Shown piece by piece: positions 1 to 7,998 of a DNA stretch of 35,538 bases (positions within the stretch are counted from its first letter, which is position 1; every line of letters starts with the position of its first letter). The DNA lies in the NCBI GenBank assembly GCA_900290295.1, contig OMSW01000258.1, positions 19,395-54,932 of the forward strand, in the 5' to 3' direction. Below the pieces are notes generated by a model. The model was not told the DNA's origin, searched no databases, and saw nothing but the letters and a program-made list of their open reading frames with translations. This DNA is from Burkholderiales bacterium (GTDB lineage: Bacteria; Pseudomonadota; Gammaproteobacteria; Burkholderiales; Burkholderiaceae_F). The translations under genes and the position numbers were made by a program.

Positions 1-120
1 CCGCCTGGTCTTACCCGCCAAGTCCAGCTTGCGCTCGCGGGTGTGGTCGTAGTCATCAATGTCGCAATCTACGCTTGGCTTTTCTATCCTCGTCGCCGCT
101 GGCACCGAGGCCGTGGCTAA
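1..120 (+). CDS. C-terminal end of an unknown membrane protein (partial)
   Basis: The first reading frame is open from the first base to a TAA at 118-120 and gives 39 residues. They contain one clear hydrophobic segment (LALAGVVVVINVAIYAWLFY) followed by a basic tail (PRRRWHRGRG). This looks like a last transmembrane helix with a positively charged cytoplasmic end. The start lies outside the window. The fragment is too short to name a family, so I give no function. The following gene (greB, same strand) starts about 300 bp later, so the two are probably not tightly coupled. Confidence 0.5.
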   Translation, partial: PPGLTRQVQLALAGVVVVINVAIYAWLFYPRRRWHRGRG

Positions 121-416
121 CCCTCCCGTGAAACGAATCTTCATCGCACCGCGCCCGTGGGTCGTCGCTCGCGTCAAGACGGTGGCGCGACGGGCCCTTC
201 CCGCTCAAAAGACAATTGCGCCCGCCCCAGTCGGGATGCATGGCCGGTCGCCGCTGGCTGGCGGCTTGGGAAAGTGCGCCGACAAATGTCGCGCATTTCA
301 ACCGCAGCTTGTGGCCAACTTGTCGCTCGGGTCAATCTGCTACACAATCTGCTTCACGGCATTGCGTGGCAGCCGGCCGCAAGCCGGCGCCTATGCTTCG
401 TTGGATGGTCGGATTT
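121..416. other. Intergenic stretch before greB, no gene seen
   Basis: About 300 bp without a convincing gene. Reading frames cross it on both strands, but their residue composition (rich in Arg, Ala and Cys, no recognisable motif) looks like out-of-frame GC-rich DNA. It presumably holds the greB promoter. I see no strong -35/-10 pair and no RNA gene. Confidence 0.4.
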
Positions 417-989
417 GTGAGCAAGGCATTCGTCAAAGAATCGTCAGAGGACGACGACGACGCCCTCGAGGCGCCGCCGATACCAGCGGGGTCGAAGAAC
501 TACATGACGCCGGGAGGGTATCGTCGCCTGCGTGCGGAACTCGGCCACCTGGTCACTACCGCGCGGCCCGAAGTCGTGCGCACGGTTTCCTGGGCCGCCT
601 CCAACGGCGACCGGTCCGAGAACGGTGACTACATCTACGGCAAGAAGCGCCTGCGCGAGATCGATCGCCGCATTCGATTTCTGACCAAGAGACTCGAACT
701 CGCGGAGGTTGTAGACCCGGCCCGGCGAGGTGTTGTGGACCAGGTCTTCTTCGGAGCAACGGTCGCATATGCCACAACGGATGGTGCACGCAACGAGGTA
801 ACCATCGTCGGCATCGACGAGGTCGACCCGAAGCGCCGATGGGTGAGCTGGGTATCGCCGATCGCGCGCGCCATTCTCAAGTCCCGGGAGGGCGATTCGG
901 TACAGTTCCAGACGCCGTCGGGTCCGGAGACCATAGAAATTCTCGAAATTCGCTACGACAATTCGGACGGGGGAAGCTCGGGTGCCTGA
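417..989 (+). CDS. greB: Transcription elongation factor GreB
   Basis: GreB enters the secondary channel of RNA polymerase and stimulates cleavage of backtracked RNA. The 190-residue product has a short acidic N-terminal leader (ESSEDDDD), then YMTPGGYRRLRAEL, the start of the N-terminal coiled coil. The loop signature GDRSENGDYIYGKKRLREID carries the acidic tip residues typical of Gre factors. A C-terminal FKBP-like domain follows. I chose the GTG at 417 because it gives the usual beta-proteobacterial start (SKAFVKES) with a GGATGG about eight bases upstream; ATGs at 393 and 405 are alternatives. The leader makes it longer than E. coli GreB (about 158 residues). The gene converges on spoT and the two coding regions overlap by 37 bp. 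Confidence 0.9.
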   Translation: MSKAFVKESSEDDDDALEAPPIPAGSKNYMTPGGYRRLRAELGHLVTTARPEVVRTVSWAASNGDRSENGDYIYGKKRLREIDRRIRFLTKRLELAEVVDPARRGVVDQVFFGATVAYATTDGARNEVTIVGIDEVDPKRRWVSWVSPIARAILKSREGDSVQFQTPSGPETIEILEIRYDNSDGGSSGA

Positions 990-3313
990 GCCCGGACATT
1001 GAGCCGGGTGCGCGCGACACGAGTTACCTGGCGGATGCGCCGCAGCGTGCGCACGACACGGGCCAGATGGCGCCGGTCATGCACTTGTATCTTGAAGTGA
1101 ATTGTAACCTCGCGCGCGTCCTCGTCTTCGATGTTGACGCTGAGAATATTGGATTCGGCTTCCGCGACCGCGACCGCCACGTACCCCAGTACGCCGCGCT
1201 CGTTGCGCGCACGTACGTCCATGTTGACCGCATAAAGGCCGACCGGATCTTCCGACCACTGCAGATCGAGCCAACGGTCGGGATCGGCGCGGCGCGCACG
1301 CTGGGCATGGGTGCAATCCGACTGGTGCACGACGAGCCCTAGGTCACGCCGCAATTGCCCGACAACCTCGTCGCCCGGGATCGGCGTGCAGCAGTTCGCC
1401 ATCTGCAGGGCCATTCCCTCGGTGCCTTGGATCTGCACGGGCGCGGCCGATGGAGCGGGGCCGGATGCCCGCGCGTCCGAGGCGGAGGCGCTGCGCGACC
1501 GGATCCGACTTAATTGCCGTACCAATACTGCCGCAAGGCGGCGACCCAGGCCGACATCGGCGAGCAATTCATCCCGATCACGCGCCTGCGCCTCGCGCAC
1601 GAGTTCACTCCACGCTTCCGGCCCGGCATCGGCCACGTTGAAGGAAAATTGGGCGGCTGCCTGTTCGAGCAGGCGCGCGCCGAGATCGACCGACTCCTGG
1701 CGCTTCATGGTCCGCAAAAAATGACGGATTTCCGCGCGTGCCCGTCCGCTGCGCACGAAGCCGAGCCACGCCGGATTGGGTCGCGCCACTGGCCCGGTGA
1801 CAATCTCGACCACATCGCCGTTGCGCAGTTCGGTACGTAACGGCTGAACCTCGCCGTTTATGCGCGCCGCGATGCACTTGTTGCCGATATCGGTGTGAAT
1901 GGAGTACGCGAAATCGACGGCTGTGGCGCCGCGCGGAAGCGAGACGATCTTGCCCTTCGGGGTGAAGATGTACACCTTGTCCGGGAAAAGGTCGACCTTG
2001 ATGTTCTCGAGGAATTCGGCGGAGTCGCCGGTCTGCTGCTGGAGTTCGATGAGCGATTGCAACCACTGGTGCGTGCGCGACTGCATGTCGGACAAGGTCT
2101 GCTCGTCCTCCTTGTACAGCCAGTGGGCGGCGACGCCGGATTCGGCAACGCGGTTCATTTCGCGCGTGCGAAGCTGGAATTCAACGGGTTGACCGAATGG
2201 TCCGATCAGCGTCGTGTGCAGCGATTGGTAGCCATTGACCTTGGGAATCGCGATGTAATCCTTGAATTTACCCGGGACCGGCTTGTAGAGTCCATGCAGC
2301 ACCCCGAGCGCCAGATAACAATCGGGCACGCTGTTCAGGACAACGCGGAAGCCGTAGATGTCGAGCACCTCCGAAAACGACAGGCGCTTCTCGACCATCT
2401 TGCGGTAGATACCGAAGAGCGTCTTTTCACGTCCAAAGATCTCCGCGCGCAGCTTGCTGCGCGCCAGCGCGTTTTGGACGGCAACATGGATCTTCTTGAG
2501 AACCTCGCGGCGGTTCCCGCGCGCGGTGAAAACCGCCTTCTCAAGTACGCGATAACGCAGCGGGTACAGGAGCGCGAAGCAGGCTTCCTGCAATTCGCGG
2601 TAGATCTCGTTGAGCCCGAGGCGATGCGCGATCGGCGCGTAGATGTCGAGAGTTTCGCGCGCAATGCGCTTTTGCCTTTCGCGATCGACGGCGCTCAGAG
2701 TGCGCACGTTGTGCAGGCGATCGGCGAGCTTTATGAGAATTACGCGCACGTCGCGCGCCATCGCGAGCAGCATCTTGCGGAAACTCTCCGCCTGAGCCTG
2801 TGCATTACTCGCGAAATTCAATCGATCGAGCTTGGAAACACCATCGACCAGCTCCGCCACGGCCGGTCCGAATTGTTCGGCCAGGTCCTGCTTGGAGGTT
2901 CCGGAGTCTTCCATCACGTCGTGCAGCAGGGCCGCCTGCACGGCGCCGACATCCATGCGCCAGTGCGCCAGGATCTTGGCAACCGCGATGGGGTGGGTAA
3001 TGTACGGTTCCCCGCTCTTGCGAAATTGGCCCAGGTGGGCAGTGTCGGAAAAACGAAATGCCGCCTTGACCTTCTGGATATCGCCCGACGACATGTACAC
3101 CTTCAGGCGATCGGTCAGATCGGAGAAGCTGACCACCTTGCGGTCGGTCGCGGACGGATCAATCGCCGCGTCGCTGGGCTCGGTTCGCCAAACGGCACTA
3201 CCGGCTTTGCGCAAGGCCTGCGCCGCACGGCGCGCGAAGCCGGGCGCCTTGCGCGGCGGCGCCGGAGAATCCGCCGGGGCGATTGGGACAGGGCTGTCTG
3301 CTGACGTCGTCAT
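953..3313 (-). CDS. spoT: Bifunctional (p)ppGpp synthetase/hydrolase SpoT
   Basis: This enzyme makes and degrades ppGpp, the stringent-response alarmone. The 786-residue protein has the full long-RSH layout: an N-terminal HD hydrolase domain (LLHDVMED, His-Asp at about residues 131-132; LADRLHNVRTL near 200), a synthetase domain (KFKDYIAIPKVNGYQSLHTT near 350-370), a TGS domain (about 442-505) and a C-terminal ACT domain. Intact HD residues together with a KFKD motif, rather than the acidic motif of monofunctional RelA, indicate a bifunctional SpoT/Rel type. It is longer than E. coli SpoT (about 702) because of a Pro/Ala-rich leader of roughly 60 residues. I prefer the ATG at 3313; a TTG at 3349 would add 12 residues. 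The gene lies about 107 bp downstream of rpoZ and is probably cotranscribed with it. Confidence 0.95.
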   Translation of the reverse strand: MTTSADSPVPIAPADSPAPPRKAPGFARRAAQALRKAGSAVWRTEPSDAAIDPSATDRKVVSFSDLTDRLKVYMSSGDIQKVKAAFRFSDTAHLGQFRKSGEPYITHPIAVAKILAHWRMDVGAVQAALLHDVMEDSGTSKQDLAEQFGPAVAELVDGVSKLDRLNFASNAQAQAESFRKMLLAMARDVRVILIKLADRLHNVRTLSAVDRERQKRIARETLDIYAPIAHRLGLNEIYRELQEACFALLYPLRYRVLEKAVFTARGNRREVLKKIHVAVQNALARSKLRAEIFGREKTLFGIYRKMVEKRLSFSEVLDIYGFRVVLNSVPDCYLALGVLHGLYKPVPGKFKDYIAIPKVNGYQSLHTTLIGPFGQPVEFQLRTREMNRVAESGVAAHWLYKEDEQTLSDMQSRTHQWLQSLIELQQQTGDSAEFLENIKVDLFPDKVYIFTPKGKIVSLPRGATAVDFAYSIHTDIGNKCIAARINGEVQPLRTELRNGDVVEIVTGPVARPNPAWLGFVRSGRARAEIRHFLRTMKRQESVDLGARLLEQAAAQFSFNVADAGPEAWSELVREAQARDRDELLADVGLGRRLAAVLVRQLSRIRSRSASASDARASGPAPSAAPVQIQGTEGMALQMANCCTPIPGDEVVGQLRRDLGLVVHQSDCTHAQRARRADPDRWLDLQWSEDPVGLYAVNMDVRARNERGVLGYVAVAVAEAESNILSVNIEDEDAREVTIHFKIQVHDRRHLARVVRTLRRIRQVTRVARTRLNVRAQAPELPPSELS

Positions 3314-3420
3314 AGGCACCACGCTAGCGCGCCTACGGACACAGAGCAAACCGGGTACGAACGCGCGCGAACGGCGCGGCTGGAGCGATGCTACGAGCGG
3401 GCCAGAACGCCGTTCCCCGA

Positions 3421-3624
3421 TTAGGTTGGCACCTTGCGCAACATCTCGATCCCGACCTTCTGCGCAGCGATTTCACGCAACGCCGCCACGGCGGGCTTGT
3501 CCTTAGTGTCGATCTTGGGCGCGTGGCCTTGCGTCAATTGGCGCGCACGGTACGCCGCAGCGAGAACCAACTGGAAACGGTTGGGGATCTGCTTTAGGCA
3601 GTCTTCTACGGTGATGCGGGCCAT
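3421..3624 (-). CDS. rpoZ: RNA polymerase omega subunit
   Basis: The 67-residue product starts [20 protein letters not shown] and continues [12 protein letters not shown], the conserved omega core that wraps the C-terminal tail of the beta-prime subunit. Omega assists RNA polymerase assembly and in many bacteria forms part of a ppGpp-binding site, so its position just upstream of spoT makes sense. The length matches the short beta-proteobacterial form (E. coli has 91). The ATG at 3624 is clear. In many proteobacteria gmk lies immediately upstream in the same operon; here a lipoprotein gene on the other strand separates them. Confidence 0.95.
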   Translation of the reverse strand: MARITVEDCLKQIPNRFQLVLAAAYRARQLTQGHAPKIDTKDKPAVAALREIAAQKVGIEMLRKVPT

Positions 3625-3700
3625 GGCGCGTATTCCAGAATGTCTTAGGGTGGGTAAACGACGCGGAATTCCTCGAATTAAACGGGAACTCCTCAGTTAC

Positions 3701-3706
3701 ATTATA
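3701..3706 (-). promoter_or_regulatory. Candidate -10 element for rpoZ-spoT
   Basis: A perfect TATAAT is read on the minus strand about 77 bp upstream of the rpoZ start. No good -35 box lies 17 bp further up. That place is occupied by the palindrome at 3717-3730, so an activator or other regulator could be involved. Assignment as a promoter is inference. Confidence 0.4.
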
Positions 3707-3716
3707 GCGTGCATCC

Positions 3717-3730
3717 CAGATCCGGATCTG
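3717..3730. repeat. 14-bp perfect palindrome upstream of rpoZ
   Basis: The sequence CAGATCCGGATCTG is its own reverse complement. If the TATAAT at 3701-3706 is the rpoZ -10 box, the palindrome spans roughly -23 to -36, where a repressor or activator could act. It also lies upstream of the divergent lipoprotein gene. I do not recognise it as the site of a known regulator. Confidence 0.4.
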
Positions 3731-3964
3731 AGTGCTTCGAAGCTCGTCCGTGATCCTTCGCGGAGTCGCGGCCTATAGCGGCCACTCATCCAAGTAGATG
3801 AGACCCGCGAACGCCGCGAACGTTTCGCACCAGCGGTCTGTATCCAGATGTAAGACTCGCTGCCGCCCGAGGCTGCCGCTGTCAACTGGCGGGCCGCCCG
3901 GGGCGTTCAAGGGTGCAGCGTGACTCGGTTACCCGATAAGCAAGACCTTGTAGGAGTGCCTCAA

Positions 3965-5191
3965 GTGAAATGGCTTATTGCTTTGCCCCTTATCGCCAGC
4001 ATGGCGGCGTGCATTGTGCAGCCGGTTCAGCCCGAGCCGCCGCCACCGGTTGCGTACCGACCGATTCCACCACCTCCACCACCTCCCCAATACCTTCCTC
4101 CGCCGCCACCGCCTCCGGCCGCTGATTCGTACGTCCCTCCGCCACCAATGCCAGCGGATGCGGGGGGCTATCCGCCACCGACGGACGAGGCCTATGTTCC
4201 ACCGGCCCCGGAGCCAGTTGTCAGCGTGTATGTCGATCCGCCAATGCAGGAGCCTGAGCCCATCGGCGTACCCTGGGCTCCGCCGCCAATGATGGTGGAG
4301 GACCCGGGACCGATGCCGTACTACGGCGCGGTCTGGACCGGCGGCTACTGGGTTTGGGAAGGCCAGTGGGTCTGGGCGCGCGGCCGCTGGATGGGACCGC
4401 CGATGGTCGGATACGCTTGGACGCAGCCGTATTACGAGAACCGCGGCGGAATCGTCGTGTTCACACCAGGCTATTGGGCCGCACCCGGCGCCGTTTTCGT
4501 TGCACCTGCCGTCGGGGTGACGGTCGCTGTCGTGGTGGCGCGCCCCGGCGTTGTCATGGGCCCGCCATGCTGCCAGGGACCGGTCGGCGTTTTTGTGCCG
4601 CCGCCACCGGGTTCGCGGCTGGGAATCATCGTTCCGGCACCGGTCGGAACCAGTCCGGCGGTCGTCGTTGGCGCCCCGCCCGTCGTTCGGCCCGGCATGA
4701 TGGTGCAGCCGGGCGATGGCGGCCACGTGCGTATCGCGGCCCCGGCCGGCGTAACCGCCAACGGAAGGCCGGTGAGTGCGATGGCTCCGCGAGAGGCGCA
4801 CCTGGCCGCGGCGCAGGCGCCAGTGGTGCGCGTCGCCGCGCCCGAGCCGGTGAGCCGGACGCCGATCCCGTCGTACTCTCCGAAACGGGGTTACTCGCAT
4901 CTGCCCGAAGCGCGGCCGGTGCACCCGGTTGTGGCGCAGCCGAATCAGTTGCAGCACGCGCCACAGACGCGCGCTCCCGGCGCACCTGGCGCCCCAGCGA
5001 CGCTCCAGGCTCGGCCGCCAGTATCTCAGCAAGCCTTCAGCGCGGCTCCTCCGGCGCTGCAACCATCGCCGCGCCCGGCGGCGCCGAAATCAACCGCAGC
5101 TGCGCCCGCCAAATCGCACCCCGAGGGGGGCGAGAAGAGGCCGGTGAAAAAAGACGAGCGCGAAGGTCGGGAAAAGGAACACCACGAATAG
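3965..5191 (+). CDS. Proline-rich YXWGXW-type lipoprotein, function unknown
   Basis: I start at GTG 3965, which has AGGAG eight bases upstream and gives a lipoprotein-type signal (KWLIALPLIASMAAC, with the presumed lipid-modified Cys near residue 16). An upstream ATG at 3920 would put 15 charged residues before the signal. After the Cys comes a run of polyproline (PPPPPPP twice). A Tyr/Trp/Gly-rich segment follows (GGYWVWEGQWVWARGRW and a later PGYWAAPG), resembling the YXWGXW repeat family. Then come a Val/Pro/Gly-rich stretch and a low-complexity Ala/Pro tail ending in a charged KKDEREGREKEHHE. At 408 residues it is probably an outer-membrane-anchored, cell-wall-spanning protein. No catalytic motif is visible. 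It sits on the strand opposite to rpoZ and gmk and interrupts their usual linkage. Confidence 0.75.
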   Translation: MKWLIALPLIASMAACIVQPVQPEPPPPVAYRPIPPPPPPPQYLPPPPPPPAADSYVPPPPMPADAGGYPPPTDEAYVPPAPEPVVSVYVDPPMQEPEPIGVPWAPPPMMVEDPGPMPYYGAVWTGGYWVWEGQWVWARGRWMGPPMVGYAWTQPYYENRGGIVVFTPGYWAAPGAVFVAPAVGVTVAVVVARPGVVMGPPCCQGPVGVFVPPPPGSRLGIIVPAPVGTSPAVVVGAPPVVRPGMMVQPGDGGHVRIAAPAGVTANGRPVSAMAPREAHLAAAQAPVVRVAAPEPVSRTPIPSYSPKRGYSHLPEARPVHPVVAQPNQLQHAPQTRAPGAPGAPATLQARPPVSQQAFSAAPPALQPSPRPAAPKSTAAAPAKSHPEGGEKRPVKKDEREGREKEHHE

Positions 5192-5206
5192 GCGCGCGCG
5201 AGGGTC

Positions 5207-5866
5207 CTAGCCGGGCGGTATTCCGAGCTGGGCAAACAGTTCGTGGTGGCGCGCCGCCTGGGACTCGTAGCGCAGGCGGGTGGCGGTAACGACCGCGTTC
5301 AGCTGCGCGAGGGCTACTTCGAAGTCCTCATTGATGATGATGTAATCGAACTCCGGCGCACGGGCGATCTCGCTGCCGGCGGCGAGCAGGCGCCGCTTGA
5401 TGACGGAAGGGCTGTCCTGGCCGCGCTTGTGCAGACGCTCGTCGAGCGCATCGATGGATGGCGGCAAAATGAAGATGCCCACCGCCTTCGGAAAGTGCAC
5501 TTTGATCTGCCGCGCACCTTGCCAGTCGATCTCCAGCAACACGTCGGTGCCAGCGGCCAGGCGGATCTCGATCTCGCTGCGCGAGGTAGCGTAGAAATTG
5601 CCGTGAACTTCCGCGCTTTCGAGAAACTCCCCTCGCGTCTTGCGGCGTTGAAACTCCGCCATATCGATGAAATGGTATTCGCGGCCATCGACCTCGCCCG
5701 GCCGCGGCGGCCGGGTCGTGCAGGAGACCGATAGCGAAATTGCCCGGTCGCGCGCGAGCAAGGCGTTGACCAGGGACGATTTGCCCGCGCCGGAGGGTGC
5801 GACAACCATGAAAAGTTGGCAGCCGGATTCGGACATGGGCCGGGCCGATGGCCGGTTGGCCCTCAT
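5207..5866 (-). CDS. gmk: Guanylate kinase
   Basis: Guanylate kinase phosphorylates GMP to GDP with ATP. The product has the P-loop APSGAGKSS near residue 25, the GMP-binding stretch [22 protein letters not shown], then [16 protein letters not shown], and [11 protein letters not shown] with the family Asp. ATG 5866 gives 219 residues and has AGAGAG upstream. ATG 5836 (MSESGCQLF) gives 209 and is closer to the family's length, so the start is uncertain. The gene follows yicC by about 50 bp on the same strand and is presumably cotranscribed. The 15 bp to the convergent lipoprotein gene leaves little room for a terminator. Confidence 0.93.
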   Translation of the reverse strand: MRANRPSARPMSESGCQLFMVVAPSGAGKSSLVNALLARDRAISLSVSCTTRPPRPGEVDGREYHFIDMAEFQRRKTRGEFLESAEVHGNFYATSRSEIEIRLAAGTDVLLEIDWQGARQIKVHFPKAVGIFILPPSIDALDERLHKRGQDSPSVIKRRLLAAGSEIARAPEFDYIIINEDFEVALAQLNAVVTATRLRYESQAARHHELFAQLGIPPG

Positions 5867-5915
5867 GGATGTGGCTCTCTGGGCATTGGCGGCTCCGCGC
5901 CGGGGTGCTCGCAAC

Positions 5916-6815
5916 TCATTCGAGATTCTGCACCTGTTCGCGCATCTGTTCGATCAGTAGCTTCAATTCCACCGCGGCCGTTGTCATTTCAATTACGCTT
6001 GCCTTCGATGCGATGGTATTGGCCTCGCGGTTCAGTTCCTGCATGAGGAAATCCAATCGGCGTCCGACCCCTCCGCCCCGGTGCAGGGTGCGCCGCACCT
6101 CTGCAACGTGGGCCGCCAGTCGATCCATCTCCTCGGCCACGTCGGCACGCATGCCGTACAAGGTCAGCTCCTGCCGGATACGATCGTTGAGTTCTTCGCG
6201 CGACAGCGCTGACCCCGCCAGGGCCGTTGCCAGGGCCTGCGTCATGCGTTCGTTCAGGCGCCGCTCCATTTCGGCCAGGATCCGCGGAACGCCGTCGCGC
6301 AGTTGGGACAGGATCTTGTCGATGCTGTCGCAGCGTTCGATCAATGCCGCACGCAGCGCCACGCCCTCGCGGGTGCGAGACTGCTGCAGCCCTTCGAGAG
6401 CGCTATCGAGCGCTTGCATCAGGGGTGCGCGCCAAGCCTCCGGATCGGTGGCAGTCGTTTCGATCACGCCGGGCCAGCGCAGTATGTCGCCAATCCCCAT
6501 CGGGGTCGCTCGCGGCAGCGCCGCGTGCACCTGGGCCGTTAGCGCGGATATCTGTGCCAGCACGGTCTCGTTGACGCGCGTGCTGGCGCCGACCGGGGCG
6601 CGGGCGATTGTGACGCGACAGTCCAGTTTGCCGCGCGCAATTGCCGCACCGATGCGCTCGCGCAGTGGAGCCTCGGCATAGCGCAGTTCTTCCGGAAGCC
6701 GAAGAGAAAGCTCCAAAAACCGCCCATTTACGGACTTAATCTCCACCGTAATTGCCCCAAACTCGGTCGTTCGGGTCGAATCGGAGAATCCGGTCATGCT
6801 GGCGATTTCCGCCAT
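5916..6815 (-). CDS. yicC: YicC-family endoribonuclease
   Basis: The 299-residue product starts [13 protein letters not shown] and carries [18 protein letters not shown], the highly conserved YicC N-terminal signature. It ends with [37 protein letters not shown]-like sequence, the equally conserved C-terminal block (DUF1732). The length is typical (E. coli 287). Members of the family are reported as RNA endonucleases acting in RNA turnover. A GAGG lies about nine bases before the ATG. It precedes gmk on the same strand, a linkage common in bacteria, and is divergent from the kinase operon. Confidence 0.92.
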   Translation of the reverse strand: MAEIASMTGFSDSTRTTEFGAITVEIKSVNGRFLELSLRLPEELRYAEAPLRERIGAAIARGKLDCRVTIARAPVGASTRVNETVLAQISALTAQVHAALPRATPMGIGDILRWPGVIETTATDPEAWRAPLMQALDSALEGLQQSRTREGVALRAALIERCDSIDKILSQLRDGVPRILAEMERRLNERMTQALATALAGSALSREELNDRIRQELTLYGMRADVAEEMDRLAAHVAEVRRTLHRGGGVGRRLDFLMQELNREANTIASKASVIEMTTAAVELKLLIEQMREQVQNLE

Positions 6816-6887
6816 TGGTTTTTACCTCATTCGCTGCGGCGCATAAAATGTCTTACGGTTTACACCCGGAGTTGGATAAAATGCGCG

Positions 6888-6925
6888 CGCTTGCGGGATT
6901 TTGCCGCATGCACTTGGCGCAAGCG
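6888..6925. repeat. Inverted repeat in the leader of the kinase operon
   Basis: CGCTTGCG (6888-6895) and CGCAAGCG (6918-6925) are perfect 8-bp reverse complements. Between them a second stem (TGCGG / CCGCA, 6892-6896 and 6904-6908) overlaps the first arm, so two alternative hairpins are possible. The region lies 70-107 bp upstream of the kinase start in the yicC/kinase divergent gap (6816-6994). It may be an operator or a structured leader; I cannot tell which. Confidence 0.35.
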
Positions 6926-6994
6926 ACCGGCGCATTCCCCGTAGTCCAATCGCAATCACAGCTGCAACGGCAACCGTAACCGCGTAAGCAACTC

Positions 6995-7990
6995 ATGGCG
7001 GCTCAGACCAACGCGTCTTTACCCGAAGGCATGCAACTCGGTGCCTACCGCATTGTAAAGAAGATATCGAGCGGTGGCTTCTCGATTGTCTACCTTGCGC
7101 AGGACGAGAACGGCAACTCCGTGGCGATCAAGGAATACATGCCGGCGGCGCTCGCGCAGCGCAAGCCCGGTGATTTCGCGCCCTACGTCACGCCGGAAAA
7201 CCTCAACACCTACCGGATCGGCCTGAAATGTTTTTTTGAGGAAGGCCGCGCCCTGGCATCGATCTTCCATCCGAACATCGTGCGTGTGTTGAACTTCTTT
7301 CGCGCCAACGAGACCGTTTACATGGTGATGCACTACGAGTCGGGGCGCTCGCTGCAGGAGCACGTTCTGCGCAACCGTAGCAAGGACCAAAAGGACGTCC
7401 TGTCGGAGCGTTTCATCCGCCGCGTGTTCGCCCAGGTCATGAATGGATTGCGCGAGGTGCACAGCAACCGCCTGCTGCACCTGGACGTCAAGCCGGCCAA
7501 CATCTACCTGCGCATGGATGGCGCCCCGATCCTGCTTGACTTCGGCGCCGCCCGGCAAACCTTGCAGCGCGATATCAGCAAGACCTACCCGATGTACACG
7601 CCCGGTTTTGCCGCTCCGGAGCTGTACAAGCGCGATGCCGAACTCGGACCGTGGACCGACGTCTACAGTATCGGATCCTGCATCTATGCGTGCATGTCCG
7701 GGCTACCACCGCAGGAATCCGATCAGCGACTGCGCGATGACAAGATGCCGCAGGCCTTGCGCTCGTTTCGCGGGCTGTACTCGGCGCAGATGATATCGAT
7801 GGTCGAGCGCTGCCTGCGGCTGAACTCCCTCGAGCGTCCGCAAACGGTGTACGCTGTTCAAAAGGAACTGATCAACAACGTTCCGGAAAGCCCCGAGTTT
7901 TCATTTCTGGAACGAACTGGGGCGCGCGTGCGTCACTTTCAGGAGCGCATGGCGCGCTTTGCAAAGGAACACAACATCACCTGGTTTTGA
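6995..7990 (+). CDS. Soluble Ser/Thr protein kinase (Hanks type)
   Basis: A compact 331-residue eukaryote-like kinase with no transmembrane segment and no sensor domain. Visible motifs are a glycine-rich loop (ISSGGFSIVY, 24-33), the ATP-binding Lys in VAIKE (K46), an alpha-C Glu in FFEEGRAL, the catalytic loop HLDVKPAN (D164, K166, N169), DFG (182-184) and APE (207-209). All key catalytic residues are present. The residue before the catalytic Asp is Leu, not Arg, so it is a non-RD kinase and may not depend on activation-loop phosphorylation. The next gene encodes a PP2C phosphatase whose start lies within 10 bp of this stop. The pair is the first part of a run ending with rph, rdgB and hemW. 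Substrates are unknown. Confidence 0.9.
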   Translation: MAAQTNASLPEGMQLGAYRIVKKISSGGFSIVYLAQDENGNSVAIKEYMPAALAQRKPGDFAPYVTPENLNTYRIGLKCFFEEGRALASIFHPNIVRVLNFFRANETVYMVMHYESGRSLQEHVLRNRSKDQKDVLSERFIRRVFAQVMNGLREVHSNRLLHLDVKPANIYLRMDGAPILLDFGAARQTLQRDISKTYPMYTPGFAAPELYKRDAELGPWTDVYSIGSCIYACMSGLPPQESDQRLRDDKMPQALRSFRGLYSAQMISMVERCLRLNSLERPQTVYAVQKELINNVPESPEFSFLERTGARVRHFQERMARFAKEHNITWF

Positions 7991-7992
7991 GG
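7989..7992 (+). promoter_or_regulatory. Ribosome-binding site deciding the PP2C start
   Basis: GAGG overlaps the TGA stop of the kinase gene and lies six bases before the TTG at 7999. It supports TTG 7999 over the TTG at 7987, which has no such site. Confidence 0.55.
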
Positions 7993-7998
7993 TCGCAA

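Larger units (their letters stand above)
3625..3964. promoter_or_regulatory. Divergent intergenic region rpoZ / lipoprotein gene
   Basis: About 340 bp between two divergent genes. It holds the TATAAT and palindrome described separately and the ribosome-binding site of the lipoprotein gene (AGGAG at 3952-3956). A short minus-strand reading frame (3697-3885) lacks a recognisable motif and I do not call it. No RNA gene is seen. Confidence 0.4.

Noticed and set aside
59-628. 189-residue + strand frame at the left edge
   Set aside because: It overlaps greB out of frame and shows no domain; the partial membrane tail in frame 1 and greB explain the region better.
1895-3304. 469-residue + strand reading frame opposite spoT
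   Set aside because: It lies entirely antisense to the well-supported spoT gene, has no recognisable motif, and long antisense frames are expected in GC-rich genes with strong third-position bias.
3929-5062. 377-residue minus-strand frame opposite the proline-rich lipoprotein
   Set aside because: Its Arg/His/Trp-rich composition is what antisense proline and valine codons give. The + strand has a good ribosome-binding site, a lipoprotein signal and repeats.
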